Assembly (NCBI RefSeq): GCF_024505145.1
Contig: NZ_JANIAA010000026.1
Span: forward strand, 1 to 64,000
Reading direction: 5' to 3'
From: Streptomyces rugosispiralis
GTDB taxonomy: Bacteria > Actinomycetota > Actinomycetes > Streptomycetales > Streptomycetaceae
DNA length: 64,000 nucleotides
Shown: piece by piece, positions 53,319 through 62,200 of the stretch
How the letters are laid out: each line of letters opens with the position of its first letter
How positions within the stretch are numbered: the first letter of the stretch is position 1
Translations under genes and position numbers: made by a program
Notes under the pieces: model-generated
What the model saw: only the letters and a program-made list of their open reading frames with translations
What the model was told of the DNA's origin: nothing
Database searches by the model: none

Positions 53319-54101
53319 TCAGGCGGACCCCGTGCTGGCCAGCGCGCCCGACAGCTCCACCGCGACCTCCTTGAGGATCGGCACGATCCGTTCCGTGGCC
53401 TCGTCGGTCACCCGGCCCGCCGGGCCCGAGATGGAGATGGCCGCCGGGGCGGGGGAGTCGGGCACCGGGACGGCGAGGCAGCGCACGCCCACCTCCTGCT
53501 CGTTGTCGTCCACCGCGTAGCCCCGCTCGTGGACCTGTCGCAGCGCCTCGAGGAACCCGTCCGGCGAGGTGATCGTCTTCTCGGTGGCCGCGGGCATGCC
53601 GGTGCGGGCCAGCAGGGCGCGCACCTCCTCGGGGGGCGTGTCCGCCAGCAGCGCCTTGCCGACGCCCGTGGTGTGCGGCAGCACCCGCCGCCCGACCTCG
53701 GTGAACATCCGCATCGAGTGGCGCGAGGGCACCTGCGCGACGTACACCACCTCATCGCCGTCCAGCAGCGCCATGTTCGCGGTCTCGCCGGTCTCCTCCA
53801 CCAGCCGCGCCAGATACGGCCGCGCCCAGGTGCCCAGCAGCCGGGCCGAGCTCTCGCCTAGCCGGATCAGCCGGGGCCCGAGGGCGTACCGGCGGTTGGG
53901 CTGCTGGCGGACGTAGCCGCAGGCCACCAGCGTGCGCATCAAGCGGTGGATGGTGGGCAGCGGCAGCCCGCTGCTGGTGGACAGCTCGCTCAGTCCGACC
54001 TCGCCCCCGGCGTCGGCCATCCGCTCCAGCAGATCGAAGGCGCGCTCCAGGGACTGGACACCGCCGGTGGTGGCGGTGGTCTTGGGGTCGGCGGACGGCA
54101 C
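53319..54101 (-). CDS. allR: IclR-family regulator, AllR-type
   Basis: 260 residues. An N-terminal winged HTH (VQSLERAFDLLERMA...SGLPLPTIHRLMRTLVACGYV) precedes the IclR effector domain (ETANMALLDGDEVVYVAQVPS, GVGKALLA, CLAVPVPDSPAPAAISISGPA). In S. coelicolor the IclR-type AllR represses allantoin catabolism and malate synthase, and the gene neighbourhood here matches. GTG 54101 follows AAAGGAAA. It is divergent from the racemase-permease-allB-alc genes. It probably binds the 15-bp palindromes at 54285 and 51195 (inference). Confidence 0.9.
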   Translation of the reverse strand: MPSADPKTTATTGGVQSLERAFDLLERMADAGGEVGLSELSTSSGLPLPTIHRLMRTLVACGYVRQQPNRRYALGPRLIRLGESSARLLGTWARPYLARLVEETGETANMALLDGDEVVYVAQVPSRHSMRMFTEVGRRVLPHTTGVGKALLADTPPEEVRALLARTGMPAATEKTITSPDGFLEALRQVHERGYAVDDNEQEVGVRCLAVPVPDSPAPAAISISGPAGRVTDEATERIVPILKEVAVELSGALASTGSA

Positions 54102-54236
54102 GTCGGCGATTTCCTTTCACAGTGGGCGGCGCCGGCCTCGCACACGCGTCGGACGCCGCGGCCGACCGGCCACGGGAAGCCTACCCGTCCGCGGCGACCT
54201 CCCGTAGCCGCTTGTCAACGATCTCTGTCCGATCCA

Positions 54237-54265
54237 TTGACGAGGATGGCCACCCTGACTAATTT
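54237..54265 (+). promoter_or_regulatory. Probable promoter of the racemase-permease operon
   Basis: -35 TTGACG (54237-54242), 17-bp spacer, -10 TAATTT (54260-54265). The palindrome TTCCATCTTATGGAA lies about 15 bp after the expected transcription start. Confidence 0.6.
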
Positions 54266-54284
54266 CTGCATCCCGAAAAGGTGA

Positions 54285-54299
54285 TTCCATCTTATGGAA
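54285..54299. promoter_or_regulatory. Shared operator, racemase-operon copy
   Basis: TTCCATCTTATGGAA is a perfect 6+3+6 palindrome downstream of the promoter. It matches the malate synthase spacer palindrome (consensus TTCCAYCWTRWGGAA). It overlaps an alternative ATG at 54294, which argues for translation from 54324. Confidence 0.75.
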
Positions 54300-54323
54300 A
54301 CAGAGAGTCGTCGCGGGAGTGCT

Positions 54324-55067
54324 ATGCGCATCCTTGTGCTGAATCCGAACACCACAGCCGCCATGACCGCCGGCATCCGGGACCTCGCCGAGGCCGTCGC
54401 GAGCCCCGGCACCAGCATCGTGGCCACCGAGCCGCTGTGGGGTCCCGAATCGATCGAGGGCCACTTCGAGGGGTATCTGAGCGCCGCCGCCGTACTGGAC
54501 CGGCTGACGACCTTCGACGAACCCTTCGACGCGCTGGTCATGGCCGGGTTCGGCGAGCCGGGGCGGGAGGGGGCGCAGGAACTGCTCGACGTCCCGGTCC
54601 TCGACATCGCCGAGTCCGCCGCCCAGATGGCCATGATGCTCGGCCATTCCTACGGCGTCGTCACCACCCTCGACCGGGCGGTGCCACAGATCCGGGACCG
54701 GCTGCTCACGGCGGGCCTGCTGGCACGCTGCGCGGGTGTGCGCGGCACCGGTCTGGGCGTACTGGAGCTGGAGGCGGACCGGGAGCGGACCGTCGAGGTC
54801 ATCGTGGCGACCGCGCGGGAGGCGGTGGAGCGGGACGGCGCCGAGGTGATCTGCCTGGGCTGTGGGGGCATGGCCGGGCTGCGGGAGCGGGTCTCGAAGG
54901 CGCTGGGTGGTCTGCCCGTCGTCGACGGGGTCGCCGCCGCCGTGAAGTTCGCCGAGGCGCTCGTCGGGCTCGGCCTCTCCACCAGCAAGGCGCGGGCCTT
55001 CGCCCCGCCCCGGCCCAAGACCATCACCGGCTGGCCCCTGAGCGGCCGTCGGCCCGGCATCCGGTGA
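54324..55067 (+). CDS. Asp/Glu/hydantoin racemase-family protein (allantoin racemase-like, one catalytic Cys missing)
   Basis: About 247 residues from ATG 54324 (CGGGAG upstream), starting MRILVLNPNTTAAMTAGI as in hydantoin/allantoin racemases. These enzymes use two cysteines. The second is present in ICLGCGGMAG (near 185). The first, normally in ACFGDPG, reads AGFGEPG here. A true two-base racemase is therefore doubtful, and a one-sided epimerase or other role is possible. Placed directly before the allantoin permease. The stop codon is followed in the same frame by 15-bp repeats encoding LKGTN units. Confidence 0.85.
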   Translation: MRILVLNPNTTAAMTAGIRDLAEAVASPGTSIVATEPLWGPESIEGHFEGYLSAAAVLDRLTTFDEPFDALVMAGFGEPGREGAQELLDVPVLDIAESAAQMAMMLGHSYGVVTTLDRAVPQIRDRLLTAGLLARCAGVRGTGLGVLELEADRERTVEVIVATAREAVERDGAEVICLGCGGMAGLRERVSKALGGLPVVDGVAAAVKFAEALVGLGLSTSKARAFAPPRPKTITGWPLSGRRPGIR

Positions 55068-55075
55068 ATCGGCGG

Positions 55076-55150
55076 CTTCAAGGGCACCAACCTCAAGGGC
55101 ACCAACCTCAAGGGCACCAACCTCAAGGGCACCAACTTCAAGGGCAGTAA
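55076..55150 (+). repeat. Five 15-bp tandem repeats between racemase and permease genes
   Basis: CYTCAAGGGCACCAA is repeated five times (the last ends AGTAA). In the racemase frame, after its TGA, the repeats read FKGTN-LKGTN-LKGTN-LKGTN-FKGSN, a pentapeptide-repeat-like pattern. That frame ends on TGA within the permease ATGA. Confidence 0.9.
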
Positions 55151-55183
55151 CGGCACGACCGCACCACCCCCTCGGAGGGCACC

Positions 55184-56683
55184 ATGACAGCACCCCGTTC
55201 GCCCGACCCCCGGCTGTACAACGAGGACCTCGCGCCCGCGAAGGAGCGCACCTGGGGGACGTACAGCATCTTCGCCCTGTGGATGTCGGACACCCACGCG
55301 ATCAGCAACTACGCCTTCGCGGCGAGCCTGTTCGTGCTCGGGCTGCCCACCTGGGAGGTGTTCCTCTCGCTGCTCGCCGGCATCACCATCGTCCACTGGC
55401 TCATGAACCGCATGGGCCACGCGGGCCACCGCACCGGAGTGCCCTTCCCGGTCCTGGCGCGGGCCAGCTGGGGGGTGTACGGCGCCAATATCCCGGCGCT
55501 GATCCGGGCCGTGATGGCGGTCGCCTGGTACGGCATCCAGACCTGGCTGGCCTCCGAGGCGCTCATCCTGCTCGGCGTCCAGCTCGCGCCGGGGCTCGCG
55601 GCGTACGACCACAACTCCATCCTGGGCCTGTCGACCCTGGGCTGGATCGCGTTCCTGGTGATGTGGCTGCTCCAAGCGGTGCTGCTGACCCGGGGCATGG
55701 AGTTCATCCGCAAGGTGCAGGACTTCGCCACCGGCCCGGTGGTCTGGCTGGTCATGCTCGTGCTCGCGGTATGGCTGGTGGTCAAGGCGGGCGGCGACAT
55801 CTCGCTCACCCGCAGCCTGACCGGGCTCAGCGGTGGCGAACAGCTGCACCAGAGCGTGATCGCGGTCAGTCTGACCGTGGCCACCTTCCTCACCCTGGTG
55901 CTCAACTACGCCGACTTCGCCCGCTTCACCCCGGATCACCGCTCGTACCGGCGCGGCAATCTGCTGGGGCTGCCGGTGAACTTCACCGCCTTCGCCGTCG
56001 TCTCCGTGCTGATGACGGCGGGCACGATCTCGGTCTTCGGCACCGCGATCGCCGATCCGGTCCATGTCATCGCGCGGATCGACAACCCGGTGGTCACGGT
56101 GGTCGGCGCGCTGTCCTTCATGATCGCCACGATCGGGATCAACGTCGTGGCGAACTTCGTCTCACCGGCGTACGACTTCGCCAACCTCGCCCCCAGGCAC
56201 CTGGACTTCCGGCGCGGCGGCATGGTCACGGCGGTGCTCGCGATCGTCGTGATGCCGTGGAAGCTGTACTCCAGCCCGGTCGTCATCCAGTACTTCCTGG
56301 GCGGCCTCGGCGCCTTCCTCGGCCCGCTCGTCGCGATCCTGCTGGTCGACTACTACCTGGTGCGGCGCGGCCGGATCGACGTCGACGCCCTGTTCAGCGC
56401 GGACGAGGCGGGCGCGTACTACTACCGCCGGGGCTTCAACCCCGAGGCCGCCATCGCCTTCGTGCCCGCGGCCGCGGTCTCCGCGGTGCTCGCGCTGGTC
56501 AAGTTCTTCGCGGACGTCGCCCCGTTCTCCTGGTGCTTCGGACTGGTCATCGCCGGGGGTATCTACGGTCTGCGGTCCGCGAAGGCCAGGGTCGGCGGCG
56601 CGATGGCCCAGGCGCTGATCACATCGCAGGTCACCTCGCACGTCGCGACGGGTGGGGTCTTGACCCGCCCGGCGGCGGAGTAA
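55184..56683 (+). CDS. NCS1-family allantoin/purine permease
   Basis: 499 residues, 12 hydrophobic segments. NCS1 features are an N-terminal NEDLAPAKERTWGTYSIFALWMSD, the substrate-site GVPFPVLARASWGVYGANI (near 85), an IQTW motif (near 122) and NYADFARF (near 244). PucI/AllP-type members import allantoin. Allantoin is inferred as substrate from the flanking racemase, allantoinase and allantoicase. CGGAGGGCACC precedes ATG 55184. Allantoinase follows 48 bp on with its own candidate operator. Confidence 0.88.
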   Translation: MTAPRSPDPRLYNEDLAPAKERTWGTYSIFALWMSDTHAISNYAFAASLFVLGLPTWEVFLSLLAGITIVHWLMNRMGHAGHRTGVPFPVLARASWGVYGANIPALIRAVMAVAWYGIQTWLASEALILLGVQLAPGLAAYDHNSILGLSTLGWIAFLVMWLLQAVLLTRGMEFIRKVQDFATGPVVWLVMLVLAVWLVVKAGGDISLTRSLTGLSGGEQLHQSVIAVSLTVATFLTLVLNYADFARFTPDHRSYRRGNLLGLPVNFTAFAVVSVLMTAGTISVFGTAIADPVHVIARIDNPVVTVVGALSFMIATIGINVVANFVSPAYDFANLAPRHLDFRRGGMVTAVLAIVVMPWKLYSSPVVIQYFLGGLGAFLGPLVAILLVDYYLVRRGRIDVDALFSADEAGAYYYRRGFNPEAAIAFVPAAAVSAVLALVKFFADVAPFSWCFGLVIAGGIYGLRSAKARVGGAMAQALITSQVTSHVATGGVLTRPAAE

Positions 56684-56699
56684 AGACTTGCCGCATTCA

Positions 56700-56717
56700 G
56701 TGGAAGGATTATTCCGC
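56700..56717. promoter_or_regulatory. Inverted repeat TGGAA-GGATTA-TTCCG upstream of allantoinase
   Basis: GGAA/TTCC arms lie 15 bp before the GTG start. The arms resemble IclR-family sites (E. coli IclR: TGGAAATNATTTCCA) but are in the opposite arm order to the other two operators here. Candidate only. Confidence 0.45.
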
Positions 56718-56731
56718 ATGACGAAAGGCTG

Positions 56732-58117
56732 GTGACGGTGTTCGACCTGGATCCGGAAGCGCGTTCGGAGCCCGAGCCGGAGCTGATGCTGCGCTCGCGC
56801 CGCGTCATGACCCCGGACGGCCCGCGCGCGGCGTCCGTCGCCGTGTCCGTCGCCGAGGGGAGGATCACCGCCGTCCTGCCGTACGACACCGCCGTACCGC
56901 CCGGGGCGCGACTCGAAGACCTCGGGGACGACGTTCTGCTCCCCGGCCTCGTCGACACCCACGTCCATGTCAACGACCCCGGCCGCACCGCATGGGAGGG
57001 GTTCGGCTCCGCCACCCGCGCGGCCGCGGCCGGCGGCGTCACCACCCTCGTCGACATGCCGCTCAACAGCGTCCCGCCGACCACCACCGTCCCGGCCCTG
57101 GAGGTCAAACGGGCCGTGGCCCGGCGGTCCGCCCATGTCGACATCGGGTTCTGGGGCGGCGCCGTGCCCGGGAACGCGCGGGAGCTGCGGCCGCTGCACG
57201 ACGCGGGCGCCCTCGGCTTCAAGGCGTTTCTGCTCCCCTCCGGCGTGGACGAATTCCCGCCACTCGCCCCCGACCAGCTCCGGACCGCCCTCCGGGAGAT
57301 CGCGGGCTTCGGCGGACTGCTCATCGTCCACGCCGAGGACGCCCGCCTCATCGACGGCGCCCCGCCGCCCACCGGCCCGCGCTACGCCGACTTCCTCGCC
57401 TCCCGTCCGCGCGCCGCCGAGAACGAGGCCATCGCGGGCCTCATCGCCCTGGCCCGCGAGCTGGACGCCCGCGTCCACGTTCTGCATCTGTCGTCCGCCG
57501 ACGCGCTGCCGCTGATCGCCGATGCCCGCCGTAAGGGCGTCCGGGTCACCGTGGAGACCTGCCCGCACTTCCTGACCCTCACCGCCGAGGAAGTCCCCGA
57601 CGGCGCCACGGAGTTCAAATGCTGTCCGCCCATCAGGGAGGCCGCCAACCAGGACGTGCTGTGGGCGGGGCTGGCGGCCGGGGAGATCGACTGCGTCGTC
57701 TCCGACCACTCGCCCTGCACGGCCGACCTCAAGGTCGGCGACTTCGGGCAGGCGTGGGGCGGTATCTCCTCGCTCCAGCTCGGGCTCCCCGCCGTCTGGA
57801 CGGCGGCCCGGCGGCGCGGCCACACCCTCCACGACGTGGCCCGCTGGATGTCCACCGGCCCCGCCGCGCTCGTCGGTCTCGACCGTAAGGGCGCCATCGA
57901 ACCCGGGCGCGACGCCGACTTCGCCGTCCTCGCCCCCGACGAGACCTTCACCGTCGACGCCGCCGCCCTCCACCACCGCAACCAGGTCACCGCCTACGCG
58001 GGCAGAACGCTGTACGGCGTCGTACGGTCCACCTGGCTGCGCGGCCGGAAGATCGCCGACCACGGCACGCCGACCGAACCCACCGGCCGACTCCTGGAAA
58101 GGCAGGCCCGCGCATGA
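56732..58117 (+). CDS. allB: Allantoinase
   Basis: 461-residue cyclic amidohydrolase. The binuclear metal site is complete: LVDTHVHVNDPG (two His, near 74), carboxylatable Lys in GFKAFLLPSG (near 163), HAED (near 198), HVLHLSS (near 250) and the Asp in VVSDHSPC (near 325). It opens the hydantoin ring of allantoin to allantoate. GTG 56732 follows AAGGCTGG. The 3' end overlaps allantoicase by 4 bp (ATGA). Confidence 0.94.
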   Translation: MTVFDLDPEARSEPEPELMLRSRRVMTPDGPRAASVAVSVAEGRITAVLPYDTAVPPGARLEDLGDDVLLPGLVDTHVHVNDPGRTAWEGFGSATRAAAAGGVTTLVDMPLNSVPPTTTVPALEVKRAVARRSAHVDIGFWGGAVPGNARELRPLHDAGALGFKAFLLPSGVDEFPPLAPDQLRTALREIAGFGGLLIVHAEDARLIDGAPPPTGPRYADFLASRPRAAENEAIAGLIALARELDARVHVLHLSSADALPLIADARRKGVRVTVETCPHFLTLTAEEVPDGATEFKCCPPIREAANQDVLWAGLAAGEIDCVVSDHSPCTADLKVGDFGQAWGGISSLQLGLPAVWTAARRRGHTLHDVARWMSTGPAALVGLDRKGAIEPGRDADFAVLAPDETFTVDAAALHHRNQVTAYAGRTLYGVVRSTWLRGRKIADHGTPTEPTGRLLERQARA

Positions 58118-59262
58118 CCGCGCCGATCCCCCGCTTCACCGGCGACGCCGCCCCTTACGGCGGCGGCGACCCGTACGCCGACTACCGGACCGCCGACCTC
58201 CCCTTCACCCATCTCGTGGACCTGGCCGACCGGCGGCTCGGCGGAAGCGTGATCGCGGCCAACGACGAGTTCTTCGCCGAACGCGAGAATCTGCTGAAGC
58301 CCGAGACCCCGCGTTTCGACCCCGAGTCCTTCGGCCACAAGGGCAAGGTCATGGACGGCTGGGAGACCCGGCGGCGGCGCGGGGCCTCGGCCGACACCCC
58401 GCATCCGGCCGAGGACGACCACGACTGGGCCCTGATCCGCCTCGGCGCGCCCGGGGCCGTCCACGGCATCGTCGTCGACACCGCCCACTTCCGCGGCAAC
58501 TACCCGCGCGCGGTGAGCGTCGAGGCCACGGCGGTGGACGGCACCCCGTCCCCCGAGGATCTCCTCGCCGACGACGTCGTATGGACCGAACTCGTCCCCC
58601 GTACGGCGATCGGCGGCCACGCCGCCAACGGCTTCCCGGTCTCCGTCCGCCGCCGCTTCACCCACCTGCGCCTCAAGCAGCACCCCGACGGTGGCATCGC
58701 CCGCCTCCGCGTCCACGGCGAGGCCGCCCCCGACCCGGCCTGGCTCACCGCCCTCGGCACCTTCGACCTGGTGGCGCTGGAGCACGGCGGCGCGGCCGAG
58801 GACGCCTCCGACCGCTTCTACTCCCCGCCCGCCAACTCCATCGGGCCGGGCCGCTCCCGCCGGATGGACGAGGGCTGGGAGACCCGGCGGCGCCGCGACA
58901 CGGACCACGACTGGGTCCGCTACCGCCTCGCCGCCCAGGGGATCATCCGCGCCGTGGAGATCGACACCGGCTGCTACAAGGGCAACGCACCGGGCTGGGC
59001 GGCGCTCTACGGCCTCGACGCGACAACCGGCGCGGACCCGGCCGACCATACGGCCCCGGCCTGGACCGAACTCCTGCCCCGCACCCGCCTCCAGCCCGAT
59101 ACGGTCCACCGCTTCCTCCTGGACGCGGCCCCGCCGGTGACCCACGTCCGGATCGATATCTACCCGGACGGGGGCGTGGCCCGGCTACGGCTGCACGGCT
59201 CGCCGACCGAGGAGGGCGCGCGGCGGCTGGCCGCACGCCATGCGGAGCTGGGCGGTGGCTAG
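58114..59262 (+). CDS. alc: Allantoicase
   Basis: 382 residues with the two tandem jelly-roll (DS-box-like) repeats of allantoicase. Each repeat has the block MD-x-GWETRRRR (near 87 and 250), HDWxxxRL, an internal HFRGNYP / CYKGNAPGW, and a closing HPDGGIARLRVHG / YPDGGVARLRLHG. It hydrolyses allantoate to ureidoglycolate and urea. Translationally coupled to allB. Ureidoglycolate lyase and urease are not in this window. Confidence 0.94.
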   Translation: MTAPIPRFTGDAAPYGGGDPYADYRTADLPFTHLVDLADRRLGGSVIAANDEFFAERENLLKPETPRFDPESFGHKGKVMDGWETRRRRGASADTPHPAEDDHDWALIRLGAPGAVHGIVVDTAHFRGNYPRAVSVEATAVDGTPSPEDLLADDVVWTELVPRTAIGGHAANGFPVSVRRRFTHLRLKQHPDGGIARLRVHGEAAPDPAWLTALGTFDLVALEHGGAAEDASDRFYSPPANSIGPGRSRRMDEGWETRRRRDTDHDWVRYRLAAQGIIRAVEIDTGCYKGNAPGWAALYGLDATTGADPADHTAPAWTELLPRTRLQPDTVHRFLLDAAPPVTHVRIDIYPDGGVARLRLHGSPTEEGARRLAARHAELGGG

Positions 59263-59291
59263 CCCTTGGCCCTCATTCCCGGCATCCGCCG

Positions 59292-62200
59292 CTACAGGTA
59301 CCGGACCCGGATGCCGGGACCGAGATCGCGCGTACCGGTGACGACCTGCCCCCTCCCCACCTCGACGGTGAGGCGGGGCCGGGCCGGGCGGCCCGCCAGC
59401 GAGGACAGGTCCAGTGGACCGGGCACCGGGCCCTCGCACATGCCGAAGAACACCCTGCTGAGTGAGGGGAGCGCGTTGAGGGGGCTGAGGTCGGCGGGGA
59501 GGTCACAGAGGTAGAAGCCGAGATCCTTCGCCCGGAGACCGGCGGCGGGGAACGACCGAAGCTGCTCGCGCAGATCGAATCCGGCAAGCCGCAGCTGTCC
59601 GACGCCGAGGAGTGGGGCGGAATCCATGAGACCGCGTATTTCCCCCGAGCCGTCGAGCGACAGATAGTCGAGCGGCCGGAGGCGATCGAGGAATCCCAGC
59701 TCGGGATCGGCCGGGAGTTCTCCGAGTGACAGTCTGGTCAGCGACCGTGGCAGCGGGAGCTGGTCCAGCGGAGACAGGGGTGACCAGTAGTTGAGCTGCA
59801 GGTACCGCAGGCGGGTGAATTCCTCCAGCACCTCGGCACCCCTCAATGGCCCGCTTCCGTTGACCGAGAGGTTCGTCAGCTCCGCGCGGTCGGCCAGCGG
59901 GCCGAGATCGGCCCCGTCCATCAGCCGATTGATCGACAGGTGAGAAAGCGGGGGCAGCTCCTTGAGAGTGGCGAGCCCCGAAGTGAAGGGGTAGTTGATC
60001 CCCACCTTCCGAGCCGACCGCAGCCGCGTGGCCGCGGTCCACTGGCTGGGATGGGAGAGGCCGAGGTGGATGTCCGCCAGCCGAAGCCGTACCAGCACCC
60101 GCCGGGCATAGTCATCGGGGTCGAAGTACTTCCACATGTTGGCGAGCTCCTGCTGCACATCGCCGCGCCCGTCCTCCGCGTACCCGGTCAGCAGATCCAG
60201 CGCCGCCTCGCCGCCGATGAGAGCCGCGGTGCGCACCGCCGCGCGGGCGGCGGTCTGCGTGAGGTCGCCCAGCGAACGCGGCAGCCTGCCGAGCACCGGC
60301 TCACCCACGGCCGCCAGGGAGGTCGCGTCGCTTCCGCGCCGGGGCGGCACCAGCACGCCCAGGTTGTGGTCCAGCCGTCCGGCGAGCCCGGTGGGCACCG
60401 ACTCCATGGTCTCCAGGCAGGAGGCGGCCAACAGCCGCAGCGCACGCGCATGACGGCGCTCGGCCTCCGCGCGGTCGAGGATGCCGGTGACCAGTTCCTC
60501 GCGCTGGCCGCGGTTGGCGTGGCCCGCGGCCATGATGATGGTCTCCCGCCAGGTGTCCAGATGGGCCCGCTCGATCAGATTGCCGACGCGGTCCTCGACC
60601 GCCGCCTCCTCGGCCGCCAGATACTCCTGGAAGCTGCGGTGCAGGAAGTCGACGCGGTCGTCGGCCGGGGCGCGCAGCACTCCGGAACGGTTCACCAGAT
60701 GGTCCAGAACCGGTCCGCCCTCGACCTCCAGATGGCGCATCGACCGCAGCTTGGCCGTGACGTGGTCGAGCGCCCGCTCCCGGGCGATCTCGCTGCGGTT
60801 GTTGTCCGACAGCCGCCACGCGAGATCGCGCAGCAGGCACAGCTTGTCGGTGAGGCTCAGCGTGACGTCCATGGCGCTGGGCACCCCGCGCTCCGCGTCG
60901 CGGCGCTGCACCAGCAGCTCCAGCGCGATGCGGTACAGCTCCATGCGGTTGCGCGGCAGCCGGCTGCGCCGCCCCAGGTGCAGCGCGCACAGCAGGGCGG
61001 CCAGGAGCGGGTTGGCGGCGAGTGCGCGCAGATGGGGCCGGTCCTGGAGGCTGGTCACCAGCGCCCGCTCGTAGTGCGGCAGTTCCTCGGGCGCGCAGGG
61101 TGCCTCGCCGGAGTGCAGCTGTACGGCCTGGTGCCACTGGCGTACGAAGGCGCGCAGGTCGGCGGGGGTCATCCGGTCCAGGCCCACCGGGGCGAAGCCC
61201 TCCGACCTGAGCCAGTCGCCGTGCGCGGCCGTCGGCCGGGTCGTCACCACTGAGCGGGTGTCCGGGTAGGCGGTGAGCAGGAGCCGTAGCCAGTCGCGGA
61301 CCTTGCGCCGTTCGCTCGCGACGAGCTCGTCCAGCCCGTCCACCAGGAGCAGCACCCGGCCCGCCTGGAACTGGCGGTCCGCCCAGGCGGCGGGCATATG
61401 GCCGGTCAGCGGCCCGGCGGTGACGTCCAGCAACTGCTCCAGGCGCGGCAGCTCGCGGTTGGCGTAGTGACGGAGCTTGACCAGGACGGGGACCAGGCCG
61501 TTCCAGTCGGCGAGATCACCGCCGAACGCGCCCCGCGCGGCGGTGACGGCCAGCCAGTTGAGCAGCGTCGTCTTGCCGGAGCCCGCCTCCCCGCGCAACA
61601 GGACGCGCGGCGACTGCCGCAGCGCCGCCTCGACCCGTACGCTCGCCGACGACTCCTGCTCGGCCCGGTCCCAGTCGCCGATGCCCGTCCGTATCCGGTC
61701 GGCGGACCCGTCGGCCGTCCGCCGTGCCGCCCGGCCGCCCCCGTCCGTGCTGACCCGCAGACTGATGTAGGCGACGGACAACTTGGTGCGCGGGGCCTGA
61801 CCGGCCGTGAAGCTGAACAGTTCCACCTCGTCCAGGGTGCGGCTGAGGAACTCCAGGTACTCCCTGCGGAAGGCGGCGTCCTGATCCGCCCCCTGCGGCG
61901 CGTACAGCGATCTGACCGGGAGCCGCTCCAGCACCCGGCTCAGCTCGGGGCCGAGTTCGCCGACCCGCCCCAGCAGTTCGGCGATCCCGCGCTCGGTGAA
62001 GACCGGGAGCCGCTGCAGGATCCGTACATAGCAGTCGCAGCACTCGGCCAGCAGCAGCTCGTAGAAGTGCGTGGCCGCCTCGCCCAGCCCGGCGGGCGGG
62101 GGAGCGGAGGACCGCACCCGGCGGGCCAGCTCGGCGGGGTTGGCGTCGGACCCGAGGATCGCCTCGTCGGACAGGTCCGCGCGGGCGAAGGCCGCCGTCA

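Noticed and set aside
52560..53861. 433-codon plus-strand frame through the 25-bp repeats into the IclR gene
   Set aside because: The repeat unit is not a multiple of three, so no constant peptide is encoded. The 3' half is antisense to the IclR regulator.
55076..55150. CRISPR-like or att-site repeat
   Set aside because: These are contiguous 15-bp units without spacers, and no integrase is nearby.
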